In this document: one piece after another, positions 8,899-18,208 of the stretch
How the letters are laid out: every line of letters begins with the position of its first letter
Position numbering within the stretch: position 1 is the first letter of the stretch
NCBI RefSeq assembly: GCF_000470315.2
Contig: NZ_CBRF02000012.1
Location: 50,691 to 114,690 of the forward strand
Length of the DNA: 64,000 nucleotides
Direction: 5' to 3'
DNA from: Psychromonas sp. SP041
GTDB lineage: Bacteria; Pseudomonadota; Gammaproteobacteria; Enterobacterales; Psychromonadaceae
The notes under the pieces: model-generated
Databases searched by the model: none
Seen by the model: the letters and a program-made list of their open reading frames with translations, nothing else
Told to the model about the DNA's origin: nothing
Translations under genes and position numbers: made by a program

Positions 8899-9473
8899 TT
8901 AATTAACCCAGTGAAACCCATGAATGCTAACGACATTAACCCTGCTGTGATCATCGCGATAGAAGCGCCTTTAAAAGGAACTGGAACGTCAGCCGCACTT
9001 AAACGTTCACGAATCGAAGAGAATAAAACCAATACTAAAGAGAAACCAACACCCGCACCAAAGCCATAGATAACTGATTGTGTAAAATTATGCTGTTCTG
9101 TCAGATTTAATAGCGCTAAACCAAGAATGGCACAGTTGGTTGTGATCAGTGGTAAAAAAATACCTAATAAACGATACAGAGTAGGGCTCGTTTTGTGCAT
9201 TACCATTTCAGTAAATTGCACCACCACAGCGATGACTAAAATGAAGCTTAAGGTTTGTAGGTACTGTAAACCTAATGGCACCAATAAATACGTATTAACG
9301 ATATACGAAAGCGCAGCTGTTAACGTTAATACAAACGTCGTCGCCAGTGACATCCCAACAGCCGTTTCAATTTTATTTGAAACGCCCATAAACGGACATA
9401 AACCTAAGAACTTCACTAACACAAAGTTATTGACTAACACTGTGCCAAAAAAGAGTAAAAAATAATCGCTCAT
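8895..9473 (-). CDS. rnfA: Rnf electron transport complex subunit A
   Basis: Integral membrane subunit homologous to NqrE. The protein starts [16 protein letters not shown] and is 192 residues, the family length. It keeps the [12 protein letters not shown] and [14 protein letters not shown] motifs, whose cysteines are implicated in an intramembrane iron-sulfur cluster. A frame extends 25 codons upstream to 9548, but that part does not match the family, while GGAATT precedes the ATG at 9473. It is the first gene of the minus-strand rnfABCDGE-nth operon. Confidence 0.96.
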   Translation of the reverse strand: MSDYFLLFFGTVLVNNFVLVKFLGLCPFMGVSNKIETAVGMSLATTFVLTLTAALSYIVNTYLLVPLGLQYLQTLSFILVIAVVVQFTEMVMHKTSPTLYRLLGIFLPLITTNCAILGLALLNLTEQHNFTQSVIYGFGAGVGFSLVLVLFSSIRERLSAADVPVPFKGASIAMITAGLMSLAFMGFTGLIK

Positions 9474-9782
9474 AAATAATAATTCCACTACTAAAGTAGG
9501 TGATTTAAGCTGGAAAAGGATCGGTATTGTAACAACAAAAGCGCACAAGTTCAGTGGAAAAATGAGATCATTTTTTAGCTATTTATGCATTGACCATTTG
9601 AATGCAAGGTCAATGAAAAATCACATCTAATAATTAACTCATCACGCATTTTATTTAACTAAAAATGACACTCGTAAATGAATAACCAAGTCGCCATCAT
9701 TTTTTTATTAATATTTTTTATTCAATGTCGTCTTGCTTAATTTTATCTATTTCTGTTCATTAATTAAATGATTTTTTTAAAA

Positions 9783-9796
9783 TTGATTCACATCAA
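9783..9796 (+). promoter_or_regulatory. FNR box upstream of nrdD
   Basis: TTGATTCACATCAA matches the FNR consensus TTGAT-N4-ATCAA in every defined position. It lies about 70-85 nt before the nrdD start. This fits known oxygen-responsive control of anaerobic ribonucleotide reductase. It could also act on the divergent rnf operon, whose first gene starts about 310 nt away. Confidence 0.85.
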
Positions 9797-9797
9797 T

Positions 9798-9845
9798 GAT
9801 CTATATGTAGTGTCTAGTATAGTTCTGTCTCACTATATATTGTGT
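9798..9845 (+). promoter_or_regulatory. pair of NrdR-like boxes upstream of nrdD
   Basis: Two near-palindromic 16-mers, GATCTATATGTAGTGT (9798-9813) and TCACTATATATTGTGT (9830-9845), resemble the NrdR consensus ACACTATATATAGTGT. Their starts are 32 bp apart, about three helical turns, which is the usual arrangement for NrdR operators. The second ends 22 nt before the nrdD ATG. NrdR would repress nrdD when dATP/ATP is high. The call rests on pattern and spacing only. Confidence 0.75.
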
Positions 9846-9867
9846 TTTTGTTGTTTTGGAGTGATGT

Positions 9868-12075
9868 ATGAAGCCTGTTATTGTAAAGCCTGTCGTTATA
9901 AAGCGAGATGGTAGCCAAGTACCTTTTAATGCTCTGCGTATTAGTGAGGCCATTTTGAAAGCCTCTGGTGCCGCTCGCTGTAAAGACGTTGATGCCTTTG
10001 GGATTGCAGCAGAAATTGAAGAAGGCCTAAAAGGGCAAGAACAAGTTGATATTCACCATATTCAAGATGCAGTAGAAACTTGTTTAATGACACATGGCCA
10101 TATTGAACTAGCACGTATTTATATAGAGTATCGTCACGATAGAGATATTGTGCGAGAACGTAAGAGTCATTTAAACAACGAAATTGAAGGCTTAATCCAA
10201 CAAAGTAACGCATTACTGTTAAATGAAAACGCTAATAAAGACGGCAAAGTGATCCCAACACAGCGCGACCTATTAGCAGGTATTGTCGCTAAACATTATG
10301 CTAAATCTTATATTTTATCTCGTGATGTAGTGAAAGCGCATGAACGAGGAGAAATTCATTATCATGATTTAGATTACGCGCCGTTTTTCCCGATGTTCAA
10401 CTGCATGTTAATTGATATTAAAGGTATGTTTACCCAAGGGTTTAAAATGGGGAATGCTGAAATTGAGCAGCCAAAATCAATCTCAACAGCAACGGCAGTA
10501 ACGGCACAAATCATTGCTCAAGTGGCTAGCCATATTTATGGTGGCACCACTATTAATGGCATAGATACAATATTAGCTCCTTATGTGACTAAAAGTTTTG
10601 AAAAGCATTTAAAAACAGCACAACAGTGGAACATTACTGACGCGCATGCCTATGCAACAGAGCAAACAGAAGTCGAATGTTATAACGCTTTTCAATCATT
10701 AGAGTATGAAGTTAACACACTACATACGGCTAACGGACAAACCCCTTTTGTCACTTTTGGTTTTGGTTTGGGGGCTGATTGGCAGTCGCGTTTAATTCAG
10801 CAATCTATTTTAAAAAATCGTATTGCGGGGTTAGGAAAAAATCGTAAAACTGCTATTTTCCCTAAACTGGTGTTTGCGATTAAAGATGGTTTAAACCATA
10901 AAGAAGATGATCAAAACTACGATATTAAACAACTTGCCTTAGAATGCGCATCGAAACGCATGTACCCAGATATTTTAAATTACGACAAAGTAGTGGAAGT
11001 GACTGGTTCTTTTAAAACACCAATGGGTTGCCGTAGTTTCTTAGATCGCTATGTCGAAAAAACTAACAACACAACAGACAGTGATAAAGTAAGTAGCAAT
11101 AAAACAGATAACGAACAAAACAGCCATAATGCAGAAGACGAGTTAATCCATGATGGTCGTAATAACCTTGGCGTAGTCAGTATCAACCTACCGCGCATTG
11201 CTTTAGAGGCAGAGGGAAGTGAATTACGCTTTTATACTTTGTTAGAGGCTCGCTTAACATTAGCTAAAAAAGCATTAGACACGCGAATTGAAAGACTGAG
11301 TGAAGTTAAAGCCAGTGTTGCACCTATTTTATATATGGAAGGTGCTTGTGGCGTTCGTTTAAAAGCTGATGATTGCGTTGCTGAAATCTTTAAAAACGGT
11401 CGAGCTTCCATTTCATTAGGCTATATCGGATTACATGAAACCATCAATGCATTATACGGCACCGATTCACACATTTTTGACAGTAAAATAAAACAACAAA
11501 AAGCATTACAAATCATTACGCGTTTAAAACAAGCAACTGAGCAATGGTCACAACAATCAGGTTATGCTTTTAGTCTGTATTCAACGCCATCAGAAAACTT
11601 ATGCGATCGCTTCTGCCGTTTAGATGCCAAACAATTTGGTGTATTAGACGGGGTGACAGACAAAGGTTATTACACCAACTCTTTTCATTTAGACGTAGAA
11701 AAAGCAGTCAATCCTTACGATAAATTAGACTTTGAAATGGCCTACCCACCAATCGCAAGTGGTGGTTTCATTTGTTACGGCGAATATCCCAACATGCAGC
11801 ATAACCTTAAAGCCTTAGAAAACGTTTGGGATTACAGTTACACGCGCGTTCCTTATTACGGTACTAATACACCGATTGATGAATGTTATGAATGTCATTT
11901 TACAGGCGAGTTTGATTGTACCAGTAAGGGGTTTGTATGCCCGAGTTGTGGTAATTCTGATCCTGAAAAGGTAGCAGTGACCCGCAGGGTTTGTGGGTAT
12001 TTGGGGAGTCCTGATGCTCGGCCGTTTAATGAAGGGAAACAAGAGGAAGTGAAACGCAGGGTTAAGCATTTGTAG
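9868..12075 (+). CDS. nrdD: anaerobic ribonucleoside-triphosphate reductase
   Basis: Glycyl-radical enzyme that makes dNTPs from NTPs without oxygen. An N-terminal ATP-cone regulatory domain covers about residues 6-100 (VVIKRDGSQVPFNALRISEAI). The catalytic barrel contains YMEGACGVRL and YSTPSENLCDRFCRLD. The C-terminal zinc site has CYEC and CPSC. The radical glycine is Gly710 in RRVCGYLGSPDARPF. The protein is 735 residues against 712 in E. coli, mainly because of an Asn/Asp/Ser-rich insert of about 25 residues near 408-435. The activase gene nrdG is about 1.5 kb downstream, not adjacent. Confidence 0.98.
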   Translation: MKPVIVKPVVIKRDGSQVPFNALRISEAILKASGAARCKDVDAFGIAAEIEEGLKGQEQVDIHHIQDAVETCLMTHGHIELARIYIEYRHDRDIVRERKSHLNNEIEGLIQQSNALLLNENANKDGKVIPTQRDLLAGIVAKHYAKSYILSRDVVKAHERGEIHYHDLDYAPFFPMFNCMLIDIKGMFTQGFKMGNAEIEQPKSISTATAVTAQIIAQVASHIYGGTTINGIDTILAPYVTKSFEKHLKTAQQWNITDAHAYATEQTEVECYNAFQSLEYEVNTLHTANGQTPFVTFGFGLGADWQSRLIQQSILKNRIAGLGKNRKTAIFPKLVFAIKDGLNHKEDDQNYDIKQLALECASKRMYPDILNYDKVVEVTGSFKTPMGCRSFLDRYVEKTNNTTDSDKVSSNKTDNEQNSHNAEDELIHDGRNNLGVVSINLPRIALEAEGSELRFYTLLEARLTLAKKALDTRIERLSEVKASVAPILYMEGACGVRLKADDCVAEIFKNGRASISLGYIGLHETINALYGTDSHIFDSKIKQQKALQIITRLKQATEQWSQQSGYAFSLYSTPSENLCDRFCRLDAKQFGVLDGVTDKGYYTNSFHLDVEKAVNPYDKLDFEMAYPPIASGGFICYGEYPNMQHNLKALENVWDYSYTRVPYYGTNTPIDECYECHFTGEFDCTSKGFVCPSCGNSDPEKVAVTRRVCGYLGSPDARPFNEGKQEEVKRRVKHL

Positions 12076-12129
12076 TTTTTTTGTTTTTTATATTAGATTG
12101 ATTTTAATTATATTTATTTTGTAAAGAAA

Positions 12130-12480
12130 TTGTTTATAAAGTATCTTAATTTAAAATGATTCGTCTGCGCTCATCGAAGCTGTAAGTTATTTCTTTCTTT
12201 GATTTTCGTCCTTAAGGCTGTCTCGATTGAAGAACCGAAACGTAGTTTCGCAGTCTGAAAAAGTAAGATTCTTTGTACGAACAAAGAAAACAGAAGCAAA
12301 AGAAAATCGCCCCAATTCGTTTTTTAATCTGAGTTAATGACTACCTTCTTAACGCACCGTTCAGACGCCACATCCCTGTGGCGAGCTGAACCAGCAATGG
12401 CATCCATTAATCCAGAAAAACTCAACGGGGAGTGGTCGTAGAGTCGTTTAGTTATTCTTTTGGCAAGAAAGTTAGCGTTA
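12130..12480. other. gene-free structured element between nrdD and a small membrane ORF
   Basis: No credible gene is seen in the 430 nt after nrdD, but the stretch is rich in inverted repeats. The strongest is a two-part stem at 12359-12391: GTTCAG with CTGAAC outside and CGCCACA with TGTGGCG inside, loop TCCC. Others are GAAACGTAGTTTC near 12237 and TTCTTTGT/ACAAAGAA near 12271. It looks less A+T-rich than the flanks. It may be a degenerate intergenic repeat or a remnant of mobile DNA; an RNA element is possible. Confidence 0.5.
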
Positions 12481-12507
12481 AAAAGTAATTAATATTAAAA
12501 AGGAAGC

Positions 12508-12729
12508 TTGAAGTTGGATATTGTTTTTAAGATTGGAATTTTAATTTTTGTTGTTGGAATTATCTTTTTTATTGTCGAAGTATTTCGAACAAGTGTGGCT
12601 TGGGGAATTGCTTGTATTTTTATATATCCATTGGGAGTTGTATTTACGATTATGCATTGGAAGGTCGAGAGGGATCCTGTTTTGGTTAAGTTAGCAGGGC
12701 TTGTTGTCATGATGATTGGTACACCTTAA
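12508..12729 (+). CDS. small hydrophobic protein, hypothetical
   Basis: A 73-residue frame starting with TTG, preceded by AAAAAGGA at a suitable distance. Two predicted transmembrane helices (about 7-26 and 28-50) are followed by a short charged turn, HWKVERDPVLVK, and a third weaker hydrophobic end. I do not recognise the family. It lies between nrdD and the LysE-type exporter on the same strand. It could be a real small membrane protein; the non-ATG start and lack of known relatives keep the call modest. Confidence 0.45.
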   Translation: MKLDIVFKIGILIFVVGIIFFIVEVFRTSVAWGIACIFIYPLGVVFTIMHWKVERDPVLVKLAGLVVMMIGTP

Positions 12730-12907
12730 TATTTTTTAATCTAAATTAGTTTGAATAAACGGAAATTAAGTTCCTAAATTTTCTTCTATTTCGTTTCTTC
12801 AGTCTATATACGGTAGGGTGAAGCATAGCCAACATCGGTGCAGTAACTTCAGTGAGAAAAACGAGTTATAAATGTATTTGTATGTGTAAAAACTTAAAGG
12901 AAAAAAT

Positions 12908-13555
12908 ATGGATTGGGCTCTGTTTAGTATCTTCATCACCGTTGCCATTGCACACTTCTTAGCATTATTAAGCCCTGGGCCTGATTTTGTGCTGGTGGTT
13001 AAAAGTGCGATTAATAACGGACCTAAAAAATCGATTGGGGTTGCTGGTGGTATTGCCAGTGCCAATGCTTTATATATTACGCTTTGTTTAATTGGTGTGG
13101 GATCTTTACTAGCGACATCTGTGATGATCATGATTGCACTTAAAATAGCGGGTGGTTTATTCCTGATTTATTTAGCGGTAATGGCTTTGCTTGCTAAGAA
13201 AGAAGATTATCAAGATATTGCAGCTGCAGAGGTGACAACTGGAAAAGAAACAACCTTTACCAAAGAATTCTTTACTGGCTTTATGTCTGGGATTTTTAAT
13301 CCTAAAAATCTTTTATTCTACTTAAGTTTATTCACTGTGGTATTAACTAATGATGTTAGTTTAGGTTTTAAAATTGCATTGGGCATTTGGATGACGTCAG
13401 TTGTGTTTCTATGGGATCTCTCTGTGATTTACGTGTTATCTAGAGATAAAGTCCGTCGAAAATTCTCTAAGTTAGCTTATTACATTGATAAATGTACTGG
13501 CGTTATCTTAGGCCTGATTGGTTTAACTATCGTTAAATCAGCGCTTAGTAAGTAA
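12908..13555 (+). CDS. LysE/RhtB family amino-acid exporter
   Basis: A 215-residue inner-membrane protein with about six hydrophobic segments. It has the family N-terminal signature LSPGPDFVLVVKSA (about 21-34) and the central FMSGIFNPKNLLFYLSLF motif. Members export amino acids or homoserine-type compounds; the substrate cannot be told from sequence. AAAGGA precedes the ATG. The gene ends only 4 nt before nrdG, so the two are probably co-transcribed, which is an unusual partnership. Confidence 0.92.
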   Translation: MDWALFSIFITVAIAHFLALLSPGPDFVLVVKSAINNGPKKSIGVAGGIASANALYITLCLIGVGSLLATSVMIMIALKIAGGLFLIYLAVMALLAKKEDYQDIAAAEVTTGKETTFTKEFFTGFMSGIFNPKNLLFYLSLFTVVLTNDVSLGFKIALGIWMTSVVFLWDLSVIYVLSRDKVRRKFSKLAYYIDKCTGVILGLIGLTIVKSALSK

Positions 13556-13559
13556 ACAT

Positions 13560-14021
13560 ATGAACTACTCAAAATATTATCCAATTGATGTATTAAACGG
13601 AGAAGGTACCCGCTGTATCTTATTCGTTTCTGGTTGTATTCATAACTGCAAAGGTTGTTATAACCAATCTACTTGGTCTCCTGATGCGGGAGAGTTGTTT
13701 ACTGAACAACTTGCGGATCAAATAATTAAAGATCTCAATGATCAACGTATTAAAAAACAAGGGCTCACCTTGTCTGGCGGTGACCCTTTACATCCTGCTA
13801 ATGTCGCCGAAGTATTGAAGCTGGTAAAACGGGTTAAAACTGAATGTGTTGCTAAAGATATATGGATGTGGACTGGATATTTGTTGGCTGATTTGAATGT
13901 TAAACAAAAACAGATTATTGAGCTGGTGGATGTGTTGATCGATGGTAAGTTTGAAAAAGATCTTGCTGACCCTTCATTGGCTTGGCGAGGAAGCTCAAAT
14001 CAAGTCATCTATTATTTTTAA
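13560..14021 (+). CDS. nrdG: anaerobic ribonucleotide reductase activating protein
   Basis: Radical SAM activase that generates the glycyl radical on NrdD. The [4Fe-4S]/SAM motif CIHNCKGC gives Cys26, Cys30 and Cys33 with the CxxxCxxC spacing. SGGDP follows at about 73-77 and the C-terminal LAWRGSSNQ region is typical. At 153 residues it has the normal length. It lies downstream of a LysE-type gene rather than directly after nrdD. A perfect 10-bp inverted repeat, ATCTATTATT/AATAATAGAT (14007-14030), spans its stop codon. Confidence 0.97.
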   Translation: MNYSKYYPIDVLNGEGTRCILFVSGCIHNCKGCYNQSTWSPDAGELFTEQLADQIIKDLNDQRIKKQGLTLSGGDPLHPANVAEVLKLVKRVKTECVAKDIWMWTGYLLADLNVKQKQIIELVDVLIDGKFEKDLADPSLAWRGSSNQVIYYF

Positions 14022-14414
14022 ATAATAGATCTATATTTAGATATGACATCATTCAATCATTAGTACTTCGTTTTATAGAGTACATTAAAATTAACAAAAA
14101 CTTCTTACATCAAATAAATATCTTAAACTTAAGGTAGCTGTAATCTATTAAATAGAATAACCATTAATTAGCGATGTGTTGATTATAAATTAACTATGTA
14201 AACTTCTTATTTTATTGTTATTTAACTATTATTTAATTTTATTGTTGATTTAATATCATCACCTCAATTGTTTTTATATCTTCTTATTTTTATAATTTTC
14301 ATTAAAACTAAAATTAATAAACAATTAATTAAATACTTATGATTGATTTTTATTTGCTACAATATCTTTTTAATAAATTTTATACTTTAATTTGATTAAC
14401 AAGGAATGGTAGCA
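14022..14414. other. gene-free, very A+T-rich spacer
   Basis: Apart from the 3' half of the hairpin at the nrdG stop, this interval contains no open frame of interest. It is strikingly A+T-rich, with several poly-A/poly-T tracts, as expected for a curved promoter region or a site bound by an H-NS-like protein. It leads into the vWA lipoprotein gene. Confidence 0.6.
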
Positions 14415-15914
14415 ATGTTTAAACACTCAAAAGTTGCAATAGCAATTACACTTTCAGGTTTGTTAGTTGCTTGTGATAGCGACAATACAACAAACGTAAC
14501 GGAAGATACCAGTGATAGTCAGTTGGTAAGTATTACGGGAAGTTTAGTTTCTCCACAAGGTTTAGAAGCAAGCACGAGAAGTTCAACTGCAATAAAATCA
14601 TTATTAACAAAATCTGCTGAATGCCCTGATGTTCCTGAAGGTTATGAGCCATTAAGTAATGCCGTTGTGGAGCTTAAAGATGCATCTGGAGGAACTGTTA
14701 CTGAGAGTGTAACTACTGATAGTTGTGGTACGTTTGAGTTTGAAGTTTCTGATGATGTTGTCACGGATGCAATACAAGTCAGAGCAGAAAAAGAAGGCTT
14801 TAAAGTGCTATTTTCTGATATTAATAACTTTTTAAGTGGGAGCTTGTTAAAAGTGGCTTCAACTATTTCAGAACAAGCATCTTATGAAATATCCGGGCTC
14901 AAACAATCTTCTGATAATACAGTGAATTTAATTGTTACTGATACGGTTTCTAATAAAGCGGTTATTGGCTTGGCTTCTGATCAATTTACTTTTACATTAA
15001 ATGATGTTCCGGTTAGCGGTTTTACTATTACAAGCGCACAAAATGTGGAAGACAACGCATCATCAGTGGTTCTTTCTATTGATGCAAGTGGTTCAATGGA
15101 CACAACTGTTTATGATGAAAATTATTCACTAGTTTTAGACAGTGAAGGCAATAGACAAAACCGTTATACAATTGCTGCTGCTTCTGCGCACCAATTAATA
15201 GATATGACAAAAAATAATGAGGCTGATTCAGAATTATCTGTATTACTTTTTTCTAGCGATGTTTTTCCAATGACGGACGAAGTGGTTGCTAATAAGCTTG
15301 ATTTACAAGATGAAAATGGTGATGAAGTTATTTTTACAACAGGAAGTGAAAATGGCTTTATTAAAGAAAGTGCTACATTGCATACCTTGATTGACCTTTA
15401 TAACCCATATTCTGAAATGTACATCTATAACTATAGTTCATATGTAACAAGACATGAAGCGAGAACTGATACTATTAGCAGTGCTGGTTATTACCCTTTT
15501 TCAGGCGGTACGGCTTTCTATGACAGTTTAGACGTTGCTATTGACCAATTTTCAGATCAAACGAGTAATCCTAAGGTTATTGCATTAACTGATGGGGAAG
15601 ATAATCGCTCTAGCATTGGCTACCAAGATATAATTGAAAAAGCATTAAGTGCAAATGTGCCTATTACTGTCGTTGCTGTTGGTTTTAGCTCTGATAGTGA
15701 AAATAGAATGAGAGAGATAGCTGAAGATACAGGCAGTCAATATATACCTGTAGCAGACATTTCTAATCTTGCTGGGGTTTTCTCTGGTATATCGACACAA
15801 TTGACTTTTAATTCTGATGTTGAGTTTAATGATCAGATGGTTGCTGGTGATACTTTAAAAGTCACTGCTGATATTGATGGTGACACGATAGAGAGAGAGT
15901 TAGATATAAATTAG
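14415..15914 (+). CDS. von Willebrand factor type A domain lipoprotein
   Basis: A secreted, lipid-anchored protein of 499 residues. The signal peptide ends at lipobox LLVAC. An N-terminal beta-rich domain (about 30-125) resembles carboxypeptidase-regulatory-like folds. The vWA domain begins near residue 215 with the metal-binding DASGSMD (Asp223, Ser225, Ser227), followed by SGGTAFYDSL and ALTDGEDNRSS. Start choice: AGGA at 14402-14405 is 9 nt before the ATG at 14415, while the earlier ATG at 14406 directly abuts it. The ligand is unknown. No ATPase or pilus partner is adjacent, so it seems to be transcribed alone. Confidence 0.85.
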   Translation: MFKHSKVAIAITLSGLLVACDSDNTTNVTEDTSDSQLVSITGSLVSPQGLEASTRSSTAIKSLLTKSAECPDVPEGYEPLSNAVVELKDASGGTVTESVTTDSCGTFEFEVSDDVVTDAIQVRAEKEGFKVLFSDINNFLSGSLLKVASTISEQASYEISGLKQSSDNTVNLIVTDTVSNKAVIGLASDQFTFTLNDVPVSGFTITSAQNVEDNASSVVLSIDASGSMDTTVYDENYSLVLDSEGNRQNRYTIAAASAHQLIDMTKNNEADSELSVLLFSSDVFPMTDEVVANKLDLQDENGDEVIFTTGSENGFIKESATLHTLIDLYNPYSEMYIYNYSSYVTRHEARTDTISSAGYYPFSGGTAFYDSLDVAIDQFSDQTSNPKVIALTDGEDNRSSIGYQDIIEKALSANVPITVVAVGFSSDSENRMREIAEDTGSQYIPVADISNLAGVFSGISTQLTFNSDVEFNDQMVAGDTLKVTADIDGDTIERELDIN

Positions 15915-16073
15915 AGGTAAAGGTCGTTATTTATTTTTTAAGCTAGCTTTGAATAACAGCACTGTATAGAAGTTAATTATGTTATTAATCTCTAAACTGC
16001 GCTGTTTTTTATTTAGCTTTTCGTTAAGTACTTCTATTAAGCTCTCTCTATTAATTTTCCGTTAGCAAGTTAA

Positions 16074-17978
16074 CTACTTAAGTTTGAACTGTTTAACTAC
16101 ATCTGTTAACTGAGCGTTTGCATTAGCAAGGCTTATTGCTTCATGGTTTACATCTTCACCGCTGGTGGCAATCAATTCAACCATTTCACTGATTTTAGCC
16201 ATGTTTCTGTTTATTTCTTCTGCCACGGCGCTTTGCTCTTCTGCAGCCGTCGCGATTTGTACATTGATGCCGTTAATTTCTTCTACTGATAAACTAATGT
16301 TATCTAGGTCGGTTACCACTAAGTTAATTTGAGAAGAAGCTTCTTCACAACTTGCTTTGGTGCCTTCCATTGTACTGGCTACGTTAGCGCCACTTGCTGT
16401 TAGTCTGTTAATGGTATGTTGGATTTCAGTGGTGCTTTCTTGTGTTCTAAAAGCCAGCGCTCTCACTTCATCTGCTACCACGGCAAAACCTCTACCATGT
16501 TCACCGGCTCTTGCTGCTTCAATAGCAGCGTTCAGAGCGAGTAGATTCGTCTGATCGGCTATTGACCCAATAACACTCAGTACTTTAGCAATTTCAGATA
16601 TTTGTAATCCCATTTCATTAATGTTTTGTGACACATTATCGACACTGGTGACTAATTGGCCAACGGTTTCAGTTGCGCCTCTAACAACTTCTTTTGATTG
16701 CTCTGCTTGTGTAGTGGTTCTACCTGTAAATTCAACGGCTTCAGTAGTGTTTCTTGCTACATCATGAGAGGTTGCACTCATTTCTTCTAAGGCTGTTACG
16801 GCTTGCTCTGTTTCAGATTTATGATGATTTAACGTTGTTTTGTTCTCTTCTGTTAAACCTTGTAACCCAGTAATACTTGAACCAATACGGTTAGATGCGG
16901 TTGTAATATCTAACATCATATTCTGTAAGTGTGCGATGAAAGTATTAATGTTTTCTGATATTTGTCCTAAATCATCACGACTAGTGACAGGAAGACGTTG
17001 TGTTAAGTCGCCATTACCATTTGATAATTCTTGTACTGTTTTCTTTAGGGCAAGAACGGGTCTATAGGTGTAGCTAAGTAATAAGAATATGAGGAATGAA
17101 CAAATAGAAACTAAAACGACGGTTGTCATTAAAACAGTCATTAATGATTTTTGAACTTTACTATAAATAACTGATTCATCTAATGAGACGAGTAAGTGCC
17201 AGTTAGTGGAGTCGTTCAGTTTAATGGTTTCGAAATACGCAACCTTATGCTTTCCTGCTAAGGTATAAGACAAGCTGCCTTGATCTTTACTGTAAATATC
17301 ATCTTTCAGTTTAGACAATTCAGGTGTATCCGATAGACGTGTTTTACCTGCAATATCTTTGCTGTTGGTTGAGGCTAATGTTAACCCTGAACCTTCATAT
17401 AGGGTTGCTATTGCACCATCAAATACAGTGTCATCAACCATTGCTTGAAGGCCGTCTAGTTCTACGTCTGCTAGTAATACACCTGCTAGTTGATTATCTC
17501 GGTAGAAAGGTGCTGAAATACTGATCATTAATTTACCAGTACTACTGCCGGTGTAAATGTCTGTAATAATAGTTGAGCGTTTATTTTTAGCTTGTTTATA
17601 CCAACCACGTGAACGAGGGTCATAGCTTGATGCATATTTACCTTTGTTACTGTTATAAGCTAAACCGTCTTCGTAACCAACAATCACGGCTGATGCTTCA
17701 GAAGTACGTTTAATTAATTTAAGTTCGGTAATGATGCTTGATTCGTTTTCGTTGAGAGAGAATAAATCAGCTGTTGTGCTAATACCTCTTGTTATCTTAT
17801 CTACAAACTCGAAGATTTTATCGCTGTTATTAGACACGCGAAGCATTGAGTATCTATCAACGCTATTGATCGTAAGAGAAGATTGTTGTTGATATGAAAT
17901 GTAAGCCAGTGTTGCCATTGAGATGGTTAATAACACTATCGCAGCAGATACAATGCGTCCTTTGAAATTAAGATACAT
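16074..17978 (-). CDS. methyl-accepting chemotaxis protein with dCache_1 domain
   Basis: A 634-residue membrane chemoreceptor. It has TM1 at about 9-28, a periplasmic dCache domain at about 35-275, TM2 near 280-302, a HAMP domain and a cytoplasmic signalling hairpin with the conserved tip ([37 protein letters not shown] region). In the distal Cache module Tyr119, Arg124, Trp126, Tyr127, Tyr142 and Asp171 reproduce, with identical spacing, the amino-acid-binding signature described for PctA-type receptors. It lacks a C-terminal CheR-tethering pentapeptide. It is monocistronic, with no che genes nearby. Confidence 0.95.
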   Translation of the reverse strand: MYLNFKGRIVSAAIVLLTISMATLAYISYQQQSSLTINSVDRYSMLRVSNNSDKIFEFVDKITRGISTTADLFSLNENESSIITELKLIKRTSEASAVIVGYEDGLAYNSNKGKYASSYDPRSRGWYKQAKNKRSTIITDIYTGSSTGKLMISISAPFYRDNQLAGVLLADVELDGLQAMVDDTVFDGAIATLYEGSGLTLASTNSKDIAGKTRLSDTPELSKLKDDIYSKDQGSLSYTLAGKHKVAYFETIKLNDSTNWHLLVSLDESVIYSKVQKSLMTVLMTTVVLVSICSFLIFLLLSYTYRPVLALKKTVQELSNGNGDLTQRLPVTSRDDLGQISENINTFIAHLQNMMLDITTASNRIGSSITGLQGLTEENKTTLNHHKSETEQAVTALEEMSATSHDVARNTTEAVEFTGRTTTQAEQSKEVVRGATETVGQLVTSVDNVSQNINEMGLQISEIAKVLSVIGSIADQTNLLALNAAIEAARAGEHGRGFAVVADEVRALAFRTQESTTEIQHTINRLTASGANVASTMEGTKASCEEASSQINLVVTDLDNISLSVEEINGINVQIATAAEEQSAVAEEINRNMAKISEMVELIATSGEDVNHEAISLANANAQLTDVVKQFKLK

Positions 17979-18208
17979 TGTTGTTCTCCATGTAAGAGAT
18001 TGAATTTAAGTAACAAGTCATGTGCATTTTTATGTTCTCTCTGTGTGATACGCTAACATTTTATAAGGAATATTAATTTGTTTGTTTTTTACCCCTATAG
18101 AGTTAGTCGGATGATAGTGTTTATCCTAAGTGATGTATATGACTAGTGACTATTTTAGGTAAAACAAAATGACATGTTAAAGTCTTACTTTTTATATTAA
18201 GGGCGTAA

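Noticed and set aside
15954-16012. Possible terminator after the vWA gene (AACAGC...GCTGTTTTTT).
   Set aside because: The arms are only six bases and the loop is about 45 nt, too weak to call.
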